This document shows, in pieces, positions 8,676 through 18,295 of a DNA stretch of 64,000 bases. Position 1 is the stretch's first letter; every line of letters starts with the position of its first letter. A program made the position numbers and the translations under genes. The DNA is taken from NCBI RefSeq assembly GCF_016827675.1, contig NZ_JAERJA010000009.1, forward strand, positions 98,417 through 162,416, written 5' to 3'. The notes under the pieces were generated by a model that saw nothing but the letters and a program-made list of their open reading frames with translations, made no database searches and was not told the origin of the DNA. This DNA comes from Nocardioides limicola. GTDB taxonomy: Bacteria > Actinomycetota > Actinomycetes > Propionibacteriales > Nocardioidaceae.

Positions 8676-9461
8676 GTGAGCACCCGGGCCCAGCAGCATG
8701 TCGTCGACGTGATCGAGCGGCGACAGCTCTCGAACCACCTGGTGCGACTGGTCCTCGGCGGCCCGGGGCTGTCCACGTTCACCAGCACCGGCATCCCCGA
8801 CGAGTGGGTCGGGCTGATCGTGCCGGGTCAGTTCCAGAGCCGCTACTACACCGTCACTGCGCTCGACGACGAGCACCTGGTGGTCGACGTGGTGGTGCAC
8901 CAGGAAGGCCTGGTCACCAGTTGGGCGGTCGGCGACTGTGTGGGCGACCAGGTGACGATCACCGACCCGAAGGGCTCGTTCGCGATGCCCGACGACGCCG
9001 GCTGGCTGCATCTGGTCGGCGACCTGACCGCGATGCCTGCTCTGGCCCGGATCCTCACCGAGGTCGGTGACCGGGTGCCTACCCGGGTGTGGTGCGAGGT
9101 GCCCGACGACCTGACCGGCTACCTGCCCGAGGGTGCGGACGTGACCTGGTCCGCGCCCCCGGCCGACCAGGACAGCGCCTTGGCCGCCCTCGTCGAGGAG
9201 ATCGACTTCCCGGCTGGCCCGGGCTACTTCTGGATGGCGGGGGAGTCGGCGCAGATGCGGGCGATCCGCAAACACCTGATGCGCGTGGTCAGGCTCGCAT
9301 CGACCCAGTACGACGTGATGGGCTACTGGCGCGGCGGCGGCCAGAGACGACAGCCCCGAGCCGTGGATCCGGGTCCGATCTGGTCCGCCGGCAAGGCGGC
9401 GGGCAAGAGCGACGAGCAGATCTGGGCCGACTACGACGCAGCCCAGGAGGCAGCCGAATGA
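8676..9461 (+). CDS. Siderophore-interacting protein (FAD ferric-siderophore reductase)
   Basis: A 261-residue SIP/ViuB-family flavoprotein. The FAD-binding block SRYYTVTAL (RxYT) at about residue 54, the ITDPKGSF region and the C-terminal YFWMAGESAQMRAIRKHL NAD(P)H-binding signature are present. These proteins reduce iron in ferric siderophores in the cytoplasm, releasing Fe2+. No siderophore transporter lies beside it. It overlaps era by four bases (ATGA), so era is probably cotranscribed from the leaderless promoter here. Confidence 0.88.
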   Translation: MSTRAQQHVVDVIERRQLSNHLVRLVLGGPGLSTFTSTGIPDEWVGLIVPGQFQSRYYTVTALDDEHLVVDVVVHQEGLVTSWAVGDCVGDQVTITDPKGSFAMPDDAGWLHLVGDLTAMPALARILTEVGDRVPTRVWCEVPDDLTGYLPEGADVTWSAPPADQDSALAALVEEIDFPAGPGYFWMAGESAQMRAIRKHLMRVVRLASTQYDVMGYWRGGGQRRQPRAVDPGPIWSAGKAAGKSDEQIWADYDAAQEAAE

Positions 9462-10375
9462 CCGAACATCGCAGTGGATTCGCCAGTTTCGTCGGCCGCC
9501 CCAACGCCGGCAAGTCGACGCTGACCAACGCGTTGGTCGGCACCAAGGTGGCGATCACCAGTTCGCGGCCACAGACCACGCGGACCGTGGTCCGGGGCAT
9601 CGTGCACCGCCCGGACGCCCAGCTGATCCTGGTGGACACCCCCGGTCTGCACCGGCCGCGCACCCTGCTGGGGGAGCGGCTCAACGACCTGGTCAAGAGC
9701 ACCTGGGGCGAGGTCGACGTGGTCGCCGTCTGCTTCCCCTGCGACCAGAAGATCGGACCCGGGGACCGGTTCCTGGTCGCCGAACTGGCGAAGGTGCGCG
9801 GCAGCATCAAGATCGCGGTCGCCACCAAGACCGACCTGGCCAGCGGCGAGCGGATCGCCGAGCACCTGATGGACATCGCCGAGGTCGGTCGCCAGAACGG
9901 CATCGACTGGGCCGAGGTGGTGCCGGTCTCTGCGGTGGCCGACGACCAGGTGCAACTGTTGGCCGACCTGCTGGTGGCGTTGATGCCCGAGGGGCCGCCG
10001 CTGTACCCCGACGGTGAACTCACCGACTCTCCCGAGGAGGCGATCGTCGGCGAACTGATCAGGGAGGCGGCGTTGGAGGGCGTGCGTGACGAACTGCCGC
10101 ACTCGATCGCGGTGGTGGTCGAGGAGATGGGGTTGCGGGAGGGGCGTCCCGAGGACAAACCGCTGCTCGACATCCATGCGTCGGTGTTCGTGGAGCGCGA
10201 CTCCCAGAAGGGCATCATGATCGGTCACAAGGGCTCCCGGCTGCGCACCGTCGGCACCGCGGCCCGGACCCAGATCGAGGCGATGCTCGGCACTCCGGTC
10301 TACCTGGACCTGAGGGTCCGGGTGGCCAAGGACTGGCAGCGTGACCCTAGGCAGTTGCGCCGGCTCGGCTTCTGA
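9458..10375 (+). CDS. era: GTPase Era
   Basis: A 305-residue essential GTPase that binds the 3' end of 16S rRNA during 30S assembly. G1 is GRPNAGKS, G3 is DTPG in VDTPGLHRP, and G4 reads TKTD rather than the usual NKxD. The C-terminal KH domain with GHKGSRLRTVG is complete. The start is ATG 9458 in the SIP stop. It runs convergent to the Nudix gene and the two coding regions overlap by 29 bases. Usual length. Confidence 0.95.
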   Translation: MTEHRSGFASFVGRPNAGKSTLTNALVGTKVAITSSRPQTTRTVVRGIVHRPDAQLILVDTPGLHRPRTLLGERLNDLVKSTWGEVDVVAVCFPCDQKIGPGDRFLVAELAKVRGSIKIAVATKTDLASGERIAEHLMDIAEVGRQNGIDWAEVVPVSAVADDQVQLLADLLVALMPEGPPLYPDGELTDSPEEAIVGELIREAALEGVRDELPHSIAVVVEEMGLREGRPEDKPLLDIHASVFVERDSQKGIMIGHKGSRLRTVGTAARTQIEAMLGTPVYLDLRVRVAKDWQRDPRQLRRLGF

Positions 10376-11057
10376 TCAGGGGCGGGTGCAGCGTCTGGGC
10401 CGGGCCCACCCGGAACAACTGCGCGGGTCGGCCGCCCAGGCGTGTGGTGGTCTCGCCGGTGGCGATCAGGAACCCTTCTGCGGTGGTGACCTTGCGGTGG
10501 AAGTTCCGGGGGTCCAGGGGCTGACCCCAGACGATCTCGTAGACGCGCCGTAGTTCGGCCACGGTGAACTCGGCCGGGCAGAAGGCGGCGGCCAGCGGGG
10601 AGTACTCCAGTTTGGCTCTGGCCCGTTCGACGCCGTCGGCCAGGATCTGGGCATGGTCGAAGGCGAGCTGTTCGGACGTCAGTTCGTCGACGGGGCGCCA
10701 CTGCGCGTCGGCGGCGTCGGAGCCGGCGCGGGGACTGGGCAGGTCGGGTGCCAGGGCCAGGTGGGCCACCGTCACCACCCGCATCCGGGGATCTCGGCCG
10801 GGGTTCCCGTAGCTGCCGAGCTGCTCGACGTGCACCACGGCGGGGCTCAGCCCGGTCTCCTCCTCGAGCTCCCGGGCGGCGGCGTCGGCGAGTGACTCGT
10901 CGGGGTGGACGAAGCCGCCGGGCAGGGCCCATCGGCCTTCGAAGGGCGGTGCGCCGCGTCGTACGCCCAGCACGCACAGGGTGCCGTCCCGCACGGTCAG
11001 CACCACAAGGTCCACGGTGACCGCGAAGGGTGGATGGTCGGACGCGGCGTACTCCAT
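10347..11057 (-). CDS. Nudix-domain transcriptional regulator (NrtR type)
   Basis: About 236 residues: an N-terminal Nudix domain with an intact box (G-x5-E-x7-REL-x2-EE-x-GL in GGFVHPDESLADAAARELEE) and a C-terminal winged-helix region (about 150-225; EFTVAELRRVYEIVWG, RNFHRKV, GFLIATGE). This two-domain layout is that of NrtR repressors of NAD metabolism, which sense ADP-ribose. ATG 11057 is preferred over GTG 11063 because a TAGGGT box ends six bases before it. It is divergent from the SPFH and NAD-kinase-like genes and probably represses them through the palindromes between. The unbroken Nudix box leaves enzymatic activity possible. Confidence 0.8.
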   Translation of the reverse strand: MEYAASDHPPFAVTVDLVVLTVRDGTLCVLGVRRGAPPFEGRWALPGGFVHPDESLADAAARELEEETGLSPAVVHVEQLGSYGNPGRDPRMRVVTVAHLALAPDLPSPRAGSDAADAQWRPVDELTSEQLAFDHAQILADGVERARAKLEYSPLAAAFCPAEFTVAELRRVYEIVWGQPLDPRNFHRKVTTAEGFLIATGETTTRLGGRPAQLFRVGPAQTLHPPLIRSRAGATA

Positions 11058-11063
11058 GGCCAC

Positions 11064-11069
11064 ACCCTA
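11064..11069 (-). promoter_or_regulatory. -10 box of the Nudix regulator
   Basis: TAGGGT on the minus strand, six bases before the ATG at 11057; leaderless layout. Confidence 0.45.
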
Positions 11070-11073
11070 CTAC

Positions 11074-11128
11074 TTATCGTCGCCTTGACGAGAGCCATTG
11101 ATTCAGTTATCGTCAATCTCACGATAAC
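11074..11128. promoter_or_regulatory. Operator and promoter between Nudix regulator and SPFH gene
   Basis: GTTATCGT at 11106-11113 and its exact reverse complement ACGATAAC at 11121-11128 form a 23-bp palindrome with a 7-base spacer. The palindrome covers the -10 TATCGT (11108-11113) of a promoter whose -35 is TTGACG (11085-11090), 17 bases upstream. A second TTATCGTC half-site at 11074-11081 lies 33 bp, about three helical turns, away. A repressor bound here would block the SPFH operon and could autoregulate the Nudix gene. Confidence 0.65.
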
Positions 11129-11149
11129 TAGGAGGAGAGGGGTCCCCCG

Positions 11150-12190
11150 ATGGCTGACATCACCCGCTATCCGTTCCGCCGCCACCTGCGCGGCAACGCC
11201 ACCACCCACATCCAGGTGGTACGCCGTGGCAAGGTCGCCAAGCAGGGCGTCGGGGCGTCGTTCTGGTTCCGGCCACTGAGCACCGTGCTGACCGAGGTGC
11301 CCGTCGACGACCGGGAGTTGCCGCTCTTCTTCCACGCCTGGACGGCCGACTTCCAGGACCTGACGGTCCAGGCCACGGTGAGCTTCCGGTTCGCCGACCC
11401 GGCACTGGTCGCCCGACGGGTCGACTTCTCGATCGACCAGGTCGACGGCGTCTGGCGCAGCAACCCACTGGACCAGGTCGCCGGGCTCCTCACCGAGACC
11501 GCCCAGCAGTATGCGCTGGATCAGATCGCCGGCAGCACTCTGACCGAGGCGATGCGCGCCGGCGTCGGCCCGGTCCGGGACGCGATCGCGGCCGGTCTCG
11601 GTGCCGACGAACGACTCGAGGACACCGGGATCGCGGTGATCGGAGTCCGGGTCGTCGCCCTGCGACCAGAACCGGAGTTGGAGAAGGCGCTGCTCACCCC
11701 GACCCGCGAACAGGTCCAGATCGAGGCGGACCGGGCCATGTACGAACGCCGCGCCGTGGCCGTCGAGCGTGAGCGGGCGATCGGTGAGAACGAACTGCAG
11801 ACCCAGATCGAGCTGGCCAGACGCGAGCAGCAACTGGTGGCCCAACGCGGCACCAACGCCCAGCGCGAGGCGACCGAGCGGGCCGCGGCGGACCGGATCG
11901 CCGTCGAGTCGGAGGCCGACCGGGTGCGGGCGATGGCGGACGCCCACGCCGAGGCCGAGCGGACCACCGGCCTGGCGCTGGCTGAGGCCGACGCGGCCCG
12001 GCTGGAGGCCTATCGCGATCTCCCCGAGCACGTGCTGCTCGGGCTGGCTCTGAAGGAGTTGGCCAGCCAACTGCCCCAGATCGACCACCTCGTCCTCACC
12101 CCGGACCTGTTGGCGCCGGTGCTGGCCAGAATCGGCGTCGGCCGCCCCGTCTCGGCGGGCGTCGGCCCCGCAGCCGCGGGGGAGTCGTGA
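11150..12190 (+). CDS. SPFH/Band-7 (prohibitin-like) domain protein
   Basis: A 346-residue protein with an SPFH domain at about residues 20-190 ([32 protein letters not shown]) followed by a long charged helix rich in Glu, Arg and Ala (about 190-300) that should form a coiled coil, and a short C-terminal domain. No transmembrane anchor is evident, unlike classical stomatins. It precedes the NAD-kinase-like gene with a four-base overlap and follows an operator shared with a Nudix regulator. Oligomeric ring or membrane-surface scaffolding is the family role; the target here is unknown. Confidence 0.75.
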   Translation: MADITRYPFRRHLRGNATTHIQVVRRGKVAKQGVGASFWFRPLSTVLTEVPVDDRELPLFFHAWTADFQDLTVQATVSFRFADPALVARRVDFSIDQVDGVWRSNPLDQVAGLLTETAQQYALDQIAGSTLTEAMRAGVGPVRDAIAAGLGADERLEDTGIAVIGVRVVALRPEPELEKALLTPTREQVQIEADRAMYERRAVAVERERAIGENELQTQIELARREQQLVAQRGTNAQREATERAAADRIAVESEADRVRAMADAHAEAERTTGLALAEADAARLEAYRDLPEHVLLGLALKELASQLPQIDHLVLTPDLLAPVLARIGVGRPVSAGVGPAAAGES

Positions 12191-13068
12191 GTCTCGCCCC
12201 CCGGGTCGTCGTGGTGCACCGGCGTACCGAGTTGGAGGAGTTGCTGGCTCGCCACGGGACCCTCGGCCAGGCCGCCTTCTTCCTGTCCAGCCGCGGCCGG
12301 GACCTGGCCGAGGTGCAGGCACGGCACGGAGCGACCCGGCGCGCCATCGACCGGGTCGCCGGCGCGATCCCGGTCGACTGGCGCCGGGGGGCCGTCGAAC
12401 GGGCCGACCTCGACCGGTTCCTGTTCGCCCCGGGCGACATCGTGGTCGTCGTCGGACAGGACGGCCTGGTCGCCAACGTCGCCAAGTACCTCGACGGTCA
12501 GCCGACGATCGGGATCGACGTCGACCCGGGCCGGAACCCCGGGGTGCTGGTCCGCCATCGCCCGGACGCCGTCGACGACCTGCTGCGCCGCACCGACGAA
12601 TGCCGCGAGCTCACCATGGTCGAGGCGACCTCGGACGACGGTCAGCGACTGGTCGCCCTCAACGAGGTGTTCGTGGGCCACCCCTCACATCAGACGGCCC
12701 GCTACCGGCTGGCCGCTCCCGCCGGCGGCGTCGAGCGCCAGGCATCGTCGGGCCTGATCGTGGCTTCGGGCACCGGCGCCACCGGCTGGTGCCGCTCCAT
12801 CTGGGAGTCACGCCACAGCACCCGGCAACTACCCGGCCCGACCGAGCAGCGACTGGCCTGGTTCGTCCGGGAGGCGTGGCCGTCGCCGGCAACCGGCGTG
12901 GGTCAGGTCGAGGGCGAGCTGCTGACCGACGACGCGCTCACCGTCGAGGTCGAGTCGGACCGGCTGGTCGCCTTCGGCGACGGGATGGAGTCCGACGCGC
13001 TGTCGCTGTCGTGGGGGCAGCGGGTGCGGGTGGGGCTGGCGCCTCAACGGCTCCGACTCGTCGGGTGA
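12187..13068 (+). CDS. NAD kinase-like protein
   Basis: A 293-residue protein matching the NAD kinase/ATP-NAD kinase fold. The usual GGDGT motif reads GQDGL (about 92-96, in [13 protein letters not shown]), keeping the Asp but not the second Gly or Thr. The LNEV block ([12 protein letters not shown]) and [14 protein letters not shown], equal to DGLIVSTPTGST, are clear. It overlaps the SPFH gene and is probably under Nudix control, so a role in NAD(H) phosphorylation or NAD sensing is inferred. The changed motif means catalysis needs testing. A normal housekeeping NAD kinase is expected elsewhere in the genome. Confidence 0.7.
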   Translation: MSLAPRVVVVHRRTELEELLARHGTLGQAAFFLSSRGRDLAEVQARHGATRRAIDRVAGAIPVDWRRGAVERADLDRFLFAPGDIVVVVGQDGLVANVAKYLDGQPTIGIDVDPGRNPGVLVRHRPDAVDDLLRRTDECRELTMVEATSDDGQRLVALNEVFVGHPSHQTARYRLAAPAGGVERQASSGLIVASGTGATGWCRSIWESRHSTRQLPGPTEQRLAWFVREAWPSPATGVGQVEGELLTDDALTVEVESDRLVAFGDGMESDALSLSWGQRVRVGLAPQRLRLVG

Positions 13069-13072
13069 GCGG

Positions 13073-13885
13073 TCACTGGCTGGTCTTGGCCCAGCAGACC
13101 GAACGCCGGTTGCCGACGCGCCACTGCGCCTCGTGGAACCAGGTGTAGCCGTACTCGAAGTCGAGCGGGTAGTTCATCCAGGCACCGACCGACTCGGAGC
13201 AGAAGTCCCGGGTGCGCACCTCCACCAGCGCATCGCCGGGGTACTCGTCGTCGTCGCGGCCGAGCCGGATGGTGGTGACGGCCCGCCAGTCGTGGTCGGC
13301 TGAGCAGGGCACCTTCACCGAGCCCTCCACGGTCGGCCCCACCGCGCAGGCCATCCACTCGTCCGGCGGCGGAGGCCTGAGCAGCCCCTTCGCGGTCTCC
13401 GGCAGCTCCACGAACTCCACGCTCTGGTCGCCGCCGCCGACCGCGTCGCAGCGATACCAGCGGGCCCCCGCTTCCCAGGCCTTCTCCGAGGGGCGGAACC
13501 AGGCCCAGCTCAGCATGCTGCGCATCACTGCGCTCTCGTCGGCACCCAGGAACTCCTCGAACGCCTCGCTGCACCGGCGGTAGGCGAAGTTCCCGAGCCG
13601 GCTGCTGTCATAGCTCTCCTCGACGAGGCGCTCCGGGAGCTCTCCGACGGCGTACGTCTCAGCCGTGTGCGGTTCCGCGCAGTCCACGATCCGAGTGGCG
13701 TTGCTCGGCTCGGCCACATCCTCGGGCGTGAGCATCCGGCAGGCCCCCAGCTCGGGCAGCTCCACCGAGTCCACCTGGTCGGGGTCGAGGTCCCGCTCCG
13801 TGGCGCCACCGCAGGCGGTCGTGCTGAACAGCGCCACCGCGGCCGCGACGGCAGCGGCGCGGACGGTACGGCCAACGGGTTGCAC
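13073..13885 (-). CDS. Septum-formation-domain-like lipoprotein
   Basis: A 270-residue predicted lipoprotein. The N-terminus has an Ala-rich hydrophobic stretch ending in a lipobox-like STTACGG. Several Cys residues (for example GACRML, VDCAEPHTAE, RRCSEAF, YRCDAV, VPCSADHDW) recur in the pattern of the actinobacterial Septum_form domain. GTG 13885 is preferred over GTG 13930 because AGGAGG lies four bases upstream. It is convergent with the NAD-kinase-like gene (four bases between stops). A surface role at the cell envelope is likely; the name of the domain family does not prove a division function. Confidence 0.65.
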   Translation of the reverse strand: MQPVGRTVRAAAVAAAVALFSTTACGGATERDLDPDQVDSVELPELGACRMLTPEDVAEPSNATRIVDCAEPHTAETYAVGELPERLVEESYDSSRLGNFAYRRCSEAFEEFLGADESAVMRSMLSWAWFRPSEKAWEAGARWYRCDAVGGGDQSVEFVELPETAKGLLRPPPPDEWMACAVGPTVEGSVKVPCSADHDWRAVTTIRLGRDDDEYPGDALVEVRTRDFCSESVGAWMNYPLDFEYGYTWFHEAQWRVGNRRSVCWAKTSQ

Positions 13886-14089
13886 GGAGCCTCCTGCGAG
13901 AACGGTCCGGCCGATCGTACCCGCGCTCACTCACCCACCGGACGTGCCATCGACAGGTGGCCCGAAGTGGCTATGTACGCCGGGCCGTTCGGTGCCTAGC
14001 GTCAATGGGAGTGCGGTCGTGGGCTTCGGACGAGCCGCCGGATCACGGGGAAGATACGGGACCGCCCAATCGAAGAGGGTGAACCTGTC

Positions 14090-14605
14090 ATGCGCAGAAT
14101 GTGTGTGGCACTCATCGCTGCCCTGGTGGCAGTGATACTGGTCGGCACTCCGGCACACGCGGGGAACGGCCACTTCATCAAGAGCCAAACCTCGGCAAGC
14201 ATGGACGCCAACGGCGTGCTGACGGTGAAGTTCAAGGAAGCCGGCCTTTCGTCCGGCAGCACGCAGGACATCACGATCGGCGCCACGATGAACGCCACCT
14301 ACGCGTGCATCAACAACGGCGGCAACCAGCCGTCGGATCCCAAGAAGGAGCTGGTCACAGCCCATCCGACGGCCAGTGGAAGTTTCCCCGCCGCCAAGAA
14401 CGGGCACGTCACCGGGGAGCTGAGCCTGGCGCCGGTGGCTGCGTCGGACGCCCTGTCCTGCCCGGGCGGGCAGACATCGACGCTGCTGGCGGTGAGTTGG
14501 TCGAACATCTGGGTCCGCGATGAGGACACCGGGGCCTATCTCGACATCCCCGGCACCTTCAGCGTGGACTTTGGTGCGCCCGGCAAGGGCAAGGGCAAGA
14601 AGTGA
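14090..14605 (+). CDS. Small secreted protein of unknown function
   Basis: A 171-residue protein with a signal peptide (MRRMCVALIAALVAVILVGT, cleavage after AHA at about residue 24). The mature part is beta-rich, has two Cys (in YACINN and LSCPGG) that can form one disulfide, and ends in a basic Gly-Lys tail (GKGKGKK). No enzyme motif is visible. A TAGCGT hexamer near 13997 and a roughly 90-base leader suggest its own promoter. I do not recognise a family. Confidence 0.7.
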   Translation: MRRMCVALIAALVAVILVGTPAHAGNGHFIKSQTSASMDANGVLTVKFKEAGLSSGSTQDITIGATMNATYACINNGGNQPSDPKKELVTAHPTASGSFPAAKNGHVTGELSLAPVAASDALSCPGGQTSTLLAVSWSNIWVRDEDTGAYLDIPGTFSVDFGAPGKGKGKK

Positions 14606-14625
14606 GGTACTGACCTAGATGAGGG

Positions 14626-14655
14626 CGACGGGCGACGCCGCGGCGCCGCCCGTCG
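14626..14655. terminator. Strong hairpin between convergent genes
   Basis: CGACGGGCG at 14626-14634 pairs with CGCCCGTCG at 14647-14655, with a further self-complementary CGCCGCGGCG inside. It sits between the secreted-protein gene and the flavodoxin-like gene and probably ends both transcripts. Confidence 0.7.
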
Positions 14656-14658
14656 TGG

Positions 14659-15153
14659 TCACTCGCTGAGCAGCGCGGCGATGGTGCCTCCCAACTCGTA
14701 CGCCGCAGCCTCGGCCTCGGCGGTCACGTCACCCATCACCTCAAGCACGTCGTAGGCCTGCCGCCACCCCAACGCCCCGGTGATGGCCAGCACCGAGCGG
14801 ACCGCGCCGGTGGTGTCGTACCGGCCATGCACGAGCAGGCCGAAGGGCCTCTTCGCTGTTGCACCGGCGCCTTCGCCCGACGCGCCGCCCGAGTCGTCCA
14901 GGGCGCCACCGACGCCCAGGAACGTGGAGTCGAAGAAGTGCTTCAGGGCCCCGGACATGTAGCCGAAGTTCGCCGGAGTGGCCAGCAGATAGCCGTCGGC
15001 AGCCAGCACGTCCTCGACGGTCGCCTCCAGCGCGGGACGCTCGCTGAGCTGCACCCCGGAGATCTCGTCGTCACCGGCGCCGGCGAGCAGCGCCGCCACC
15101 AGGGCACGCATCGAACGGGTCGGGGAGTGGTGCACCAGCAGCAGGCGGGACAT
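14659..15153 (-). CDS. Flavodoxin-like NAD(P)H-dependent reductase
   Basis: A 164-residue WrbA/flavodoxin-fold protein. The N-terminal phosphate-binding loop is VHHSPTRSM after the first beta strand, and TPANFGYMSGALKHFFDS is the second FMN-binding block common in NAD(P)H:quinone-type reductases. It has the usual size of a single flavodoxin domain. Probable role: FMN-dependent two-electron reduction of quinones or similar compounds. It is divergent from the leuA leader and has a TAAGGT box six bases before its ATG. Confidence 0.8.
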   Translation of the reverse strand: MSRLLLVHHSPTRSMRALVAALLAGAGDDEISGVQLSERPALEATVEDVLAADGYLLATPANFGYMSGALKHFFDSTFLGVGGALDDSGGASGEGAGATAKRPFGLLVHGRYDTTGAVRSVLAITGALGWRQAYDVLEVMGDVTAEAEAAAYELGGTIAALLSE

Positions 15154-15159
15154 GTCTCC

Positions 15160-15165
15160 ACCTTA
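15160..15165 (-). promoter_or_regulatory. -10 box of the flavodoxin-like gene
   Basis: TAAGGT on the minus strand six bases before the ATG at 15153. Confidence 0.45.
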
Positions 15166-15177
15166 GGCGGGATGCGC

Positions 15178-15183
15178 TACCCT
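15178..15183 (+). promoter_or_regulatory. -10 box of the leuA leader
   Basis: TACCCT nine bases before the ATG of the leader peptide at 15193. Confidence 0.45.
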
Positions 15184-15192
15184 GAATCTGTC

Positions 15193-15221
15193 ATGACGCG
15201 CGCGTTCCTGCTCCTTGGTCG

Positions 15222-15237
<16 letters not shown>
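15193..15237 (+). CDS. leuL: leuA leader peptide
   Basis: A 14-codon ORF, MTRAFLLLGRRSEV, starting just after a -10 box and 76 bases before leuA. Three consecutive Leu codons (CTG CTC CTT) lie mid-peptide, and its last codons form the 5' arm of a strong hairpin. This is the arrangement of a leucine attenuator: ribosome stalling at the Leu codons when leucyl-tRNA is scarce would change the folding of the leader. Confidence 0.7.
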
Positions 15238-17043
<1,806 letters not shown>

Positions 17044-17049
17044 CCGACC

Positions 17050-17544
17050 CTAGAGCCGGGTGAGCCAGGCGACGGCTCGGGCCGTCACCTGCTCCAGCGG
17101 CGCATCCACGTCGACCACCAGCCCGTCCTCGTCGTCCCGGAGCGATTCCAGGGTGGCGATCTGGGATTCCAGGAGGGACGTCGGCATGAAGTGCTCGCGC
17201 GACTCCATCCGGGAGGAGAGCACGTCGGGCGAGCCGACCAGGTGCACGAAGTAGGTTGGCCGGCCCGGCGTCGCCGAACGGAGAATGTCACGGTAGGGCA
17301 CCCGCAGGGCTGAGCAGGTGAGCACCGTGGACACTCCCTCGGCGTCGCGGGCGGCCGTCCACTCGGCCAGCGCCCGTAACCACGGGAGCCGGTCGGAGTC
17401 GGTGAGCGGAATCCCGGCCGACATCTTCTCGATGTTCGCGTCCGGGTGGAAGTCGTCGCCTTCGGCGAGGACCAGGCCCAGGGTGGCGGCGAGGCCCTGG
17501 GCCACGGTCGACTTGCCGGTGCCCGAGACCCCCATCACCACCAC
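17050..17544 (-). CDS. gntK: Gluconokinase
   Basis: About 164 residues of the GntK shikimate-kinase-like family, phosphorylating gluconate to 6-phosphogluconate. The P-loop GVSGTGKST opens the protein, followed by GDDFHPDANIEKMSAGIPL and CSALRVPYRD, both gluconokinase signatures. Start taken as GTG 17544 (MVVMGVSG); upstream in-frame codons run into the divergent gntR and are not homologous. It is divergent from gntR with 33 bases between. Confidence 0.9.
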   Translation of the reverse strand: MVVMGVSGTGKSTVAQGLAATLGLVLAEGDDFHPDANIEKMSAGIPLTDSDRLPWLRALAEWTAARDAEGVSTVLTCSALRVPYRDILRSATPGRPTYFVHLVGSPDVLSSRMESREHFMPTSLLESQIATLESLRDDEDGLVVDVDAPLEQVTARAVAWLTRL

Positions 17545-17564
17545 GTGCAGCGGTCGTGGCTCGC

Positions 17565-17570
17565 TAGGCT
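17565..17570 (+). promoter_or_regulatory. -10 box of gntR
   Basis: TAGGCT seven bases before the ATG at 17578, in the short gntK-gntR gap. Confidence 0.5.
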
Positions 17571-17577
17571 GCGTGGC

Positions 17578-18273
17578 ATGGTCACCTTGCACAGCGGCGT
17601 CCTCGACAGTCTCGGTCCGCGGATCGTGGACGGAGTCCTGCCGGCCGGCTCGGTGATCACGTTGGAGTGGCTGGGCCACGAGTTCGGGGTGTCCCGCACC
17701 ATCGCTCGCGAGGTCGTCCAGGTGTTGGTCTCGATGGGCCTGGTCGAGAGTCGGCGCCGGACCGGGATCCGGGTCCTGCCCGAGCAGGAGTGGGACGTCT
17801 TCGATCCGGCGGTGTTGCGCTGGCGACTCGCCGGGGCCTCCCGAGCCGACCTGCTCAGGCAACTCTCCCAGTTGCGGGCCGTTGTCGAACCTTCTGCGGC
17901 CGCCCTGGCCGCCCGGCACGCCACCGAGGCGCAGCGCACGACCGTCGTCGACCTGGCCACCGCGATGGAGGACACCGGTGCCAGGGGTGACCTGGCAGCC
18001 TTTCTGGAGCACGATGTGGCCTTTCACCGGTTGCTCCTGGAGGCCTCGGGGAACGTGATGTTCGCGGGTCTGTGCGACGTGGTCGAGGAGGTTCTCCGGG
18101 GACGCACCGACCACCAGTTGATGCCTCCCGAGCCCAAGCCCGAGGCCCGCCGGTTGCACGCCATGGTGGCCGACGCGGTGGCGCAGGCGAGGCCGGACCT
18201 GGCCGAGGCAGCGATGACCGCGATCTGCACCGAGGTGCTCACCGAGATGACCTCACTGACCGGCCGAGACTGA
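17578..18273 (+). CDS. gntR: GntR/FadR-family regulator of gluconate genes
   Basis: A 231-residue repressor with an N-terminal winged helix (VITLEWLGHEFGVSRTIARE, about residues 23-65) and a C-terminal all-helical FCD ligand domain (about 90-225) whose spaced Asp and His residues (EHDVAFHRLLLEASGN) usually bind metal and an organic acid. It sits between gntK and gntP, both facing other ways, so it very likely responds to gluconate or 6-phosphogluconate and controls both. The leaderless start fixes ATG 17578. Confidence 0.85.
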   Translation: MVTLHSGVLDSLGPRIVDGVLPAGSVITLEWLGHEFGVSRTIAREVVQVLVSMGLVESRRRTGIRVLPEQEWDVFDPAVLRWRLAGASRADLLRQLSQLRAVVEPSAAALAARHATEAQRTTVVDLATAMEDTGARGDLAAFLEHDVAFHRLLLEASGNVMFAGLCDVVEEVLRGRTDHQLMPPEPKPEARRLHAMVADAVAQARPDLAEAAMTAICTEVLTEMTSLTGRD

Positions 18274-18295
18274 GGACTGCAGCTCAGCGCCACAG

